The notes under the pieces are model-generated. The model saw nothing but the letters and a program-made list of their open reading frames with translations. It was not told the origin of the DNA and made no database searches. Shown piece after piece: positions 63,973-64,000 of a stretch of 64,000 bases of DNA (positions within the stretch are counted from its first letter, which is position 1; each line of letters starts with the position of its first letter). Location: NCBI GenBank assembly GCA_001953115.1, contig LSSL01000611.1, positions 23,691 to 87,690 on the forward strand, given 5' to 3'. This DNA is from Smittium mucronatum. Its lineage: Eukaryota; Kickxellomycota; Harpellomycetes; Harpellales; Legeriomycetaceae. Both the position numbers and the translations under genes were made by a program.

Positions 63973-64000
63973 GTAAGTAAAAAAGCTTAACTAAAATTAT

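Overview
The window is very AT-rich eukaryotic DNA (my impression, not computed) with compact, intron-rich genes in a large amount of relic mobile DNA. It most likely comes from an early-diverging fungus. The chloride transporter is closest in my reading to the fungal Gef1 branch, introns are short (56-164 bp, GT-AG with one GC-AG), and a complete FANCD2 gene is present, a gene missing from budding yeast. I could not fix the species. Two assembly gaps (runs of N) lie at 2455-2896 and 20113-20555.

Region by region: 1-16000 holds no gene I can support. It contains a CAGGGG-ended MITE cluster (1209-1711), a gap inside a duplicated AT-rich repeat, and a fold-back element with 284-bp inverted ends (10111-11401). 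16000-26400 is a graveyard of mobile elements: one copy of a dispersed repeat carrying a 49-codon ORF, an (ATT)n array around the second gap, a broken DDE_4 (IS5/Harbinger-like) transposase, a broken MULE transposase, and a degenerate coding-like stretch.

27182-43850 is the gene island. All four genes are on the minus strand: elongation factor Elf1/ELOF1 (3 exons), a Gef1-type CLC transporter (14 exons), FANCD2 (22 exons) and a small ACT-domain protein (1 exon). A second copy of the dispersed repeat lies between the CLC gene and FANCD2. I built the exon models by hand from splice sites, reading frame and family alignment; all three multi-exon models on this strand keep frame from ATG to stop.

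43850-62100 is again repeat-rich: a small pogo/mariner-like non-autonomous element, coding-like debris at 47-48.4 kb, a 2.27-kb Tc1/IS630-type transposon with long, unequal inverted ends and a broken transposase, a MITE just beside it, and a possible retroelement integrase fragment. The right edge (62176 to the end, plus strand) is the 5' part of a TBC1D13-like Rab GTPase-activating protein that runs out of the window.

The genes do not form one pathway. FANCD2 serves interstrand-crosslink repair, Elf1 transcription elongation and transcription-coupled repair, CLC endomembrane ion exchange, and TBC membrane traffic.
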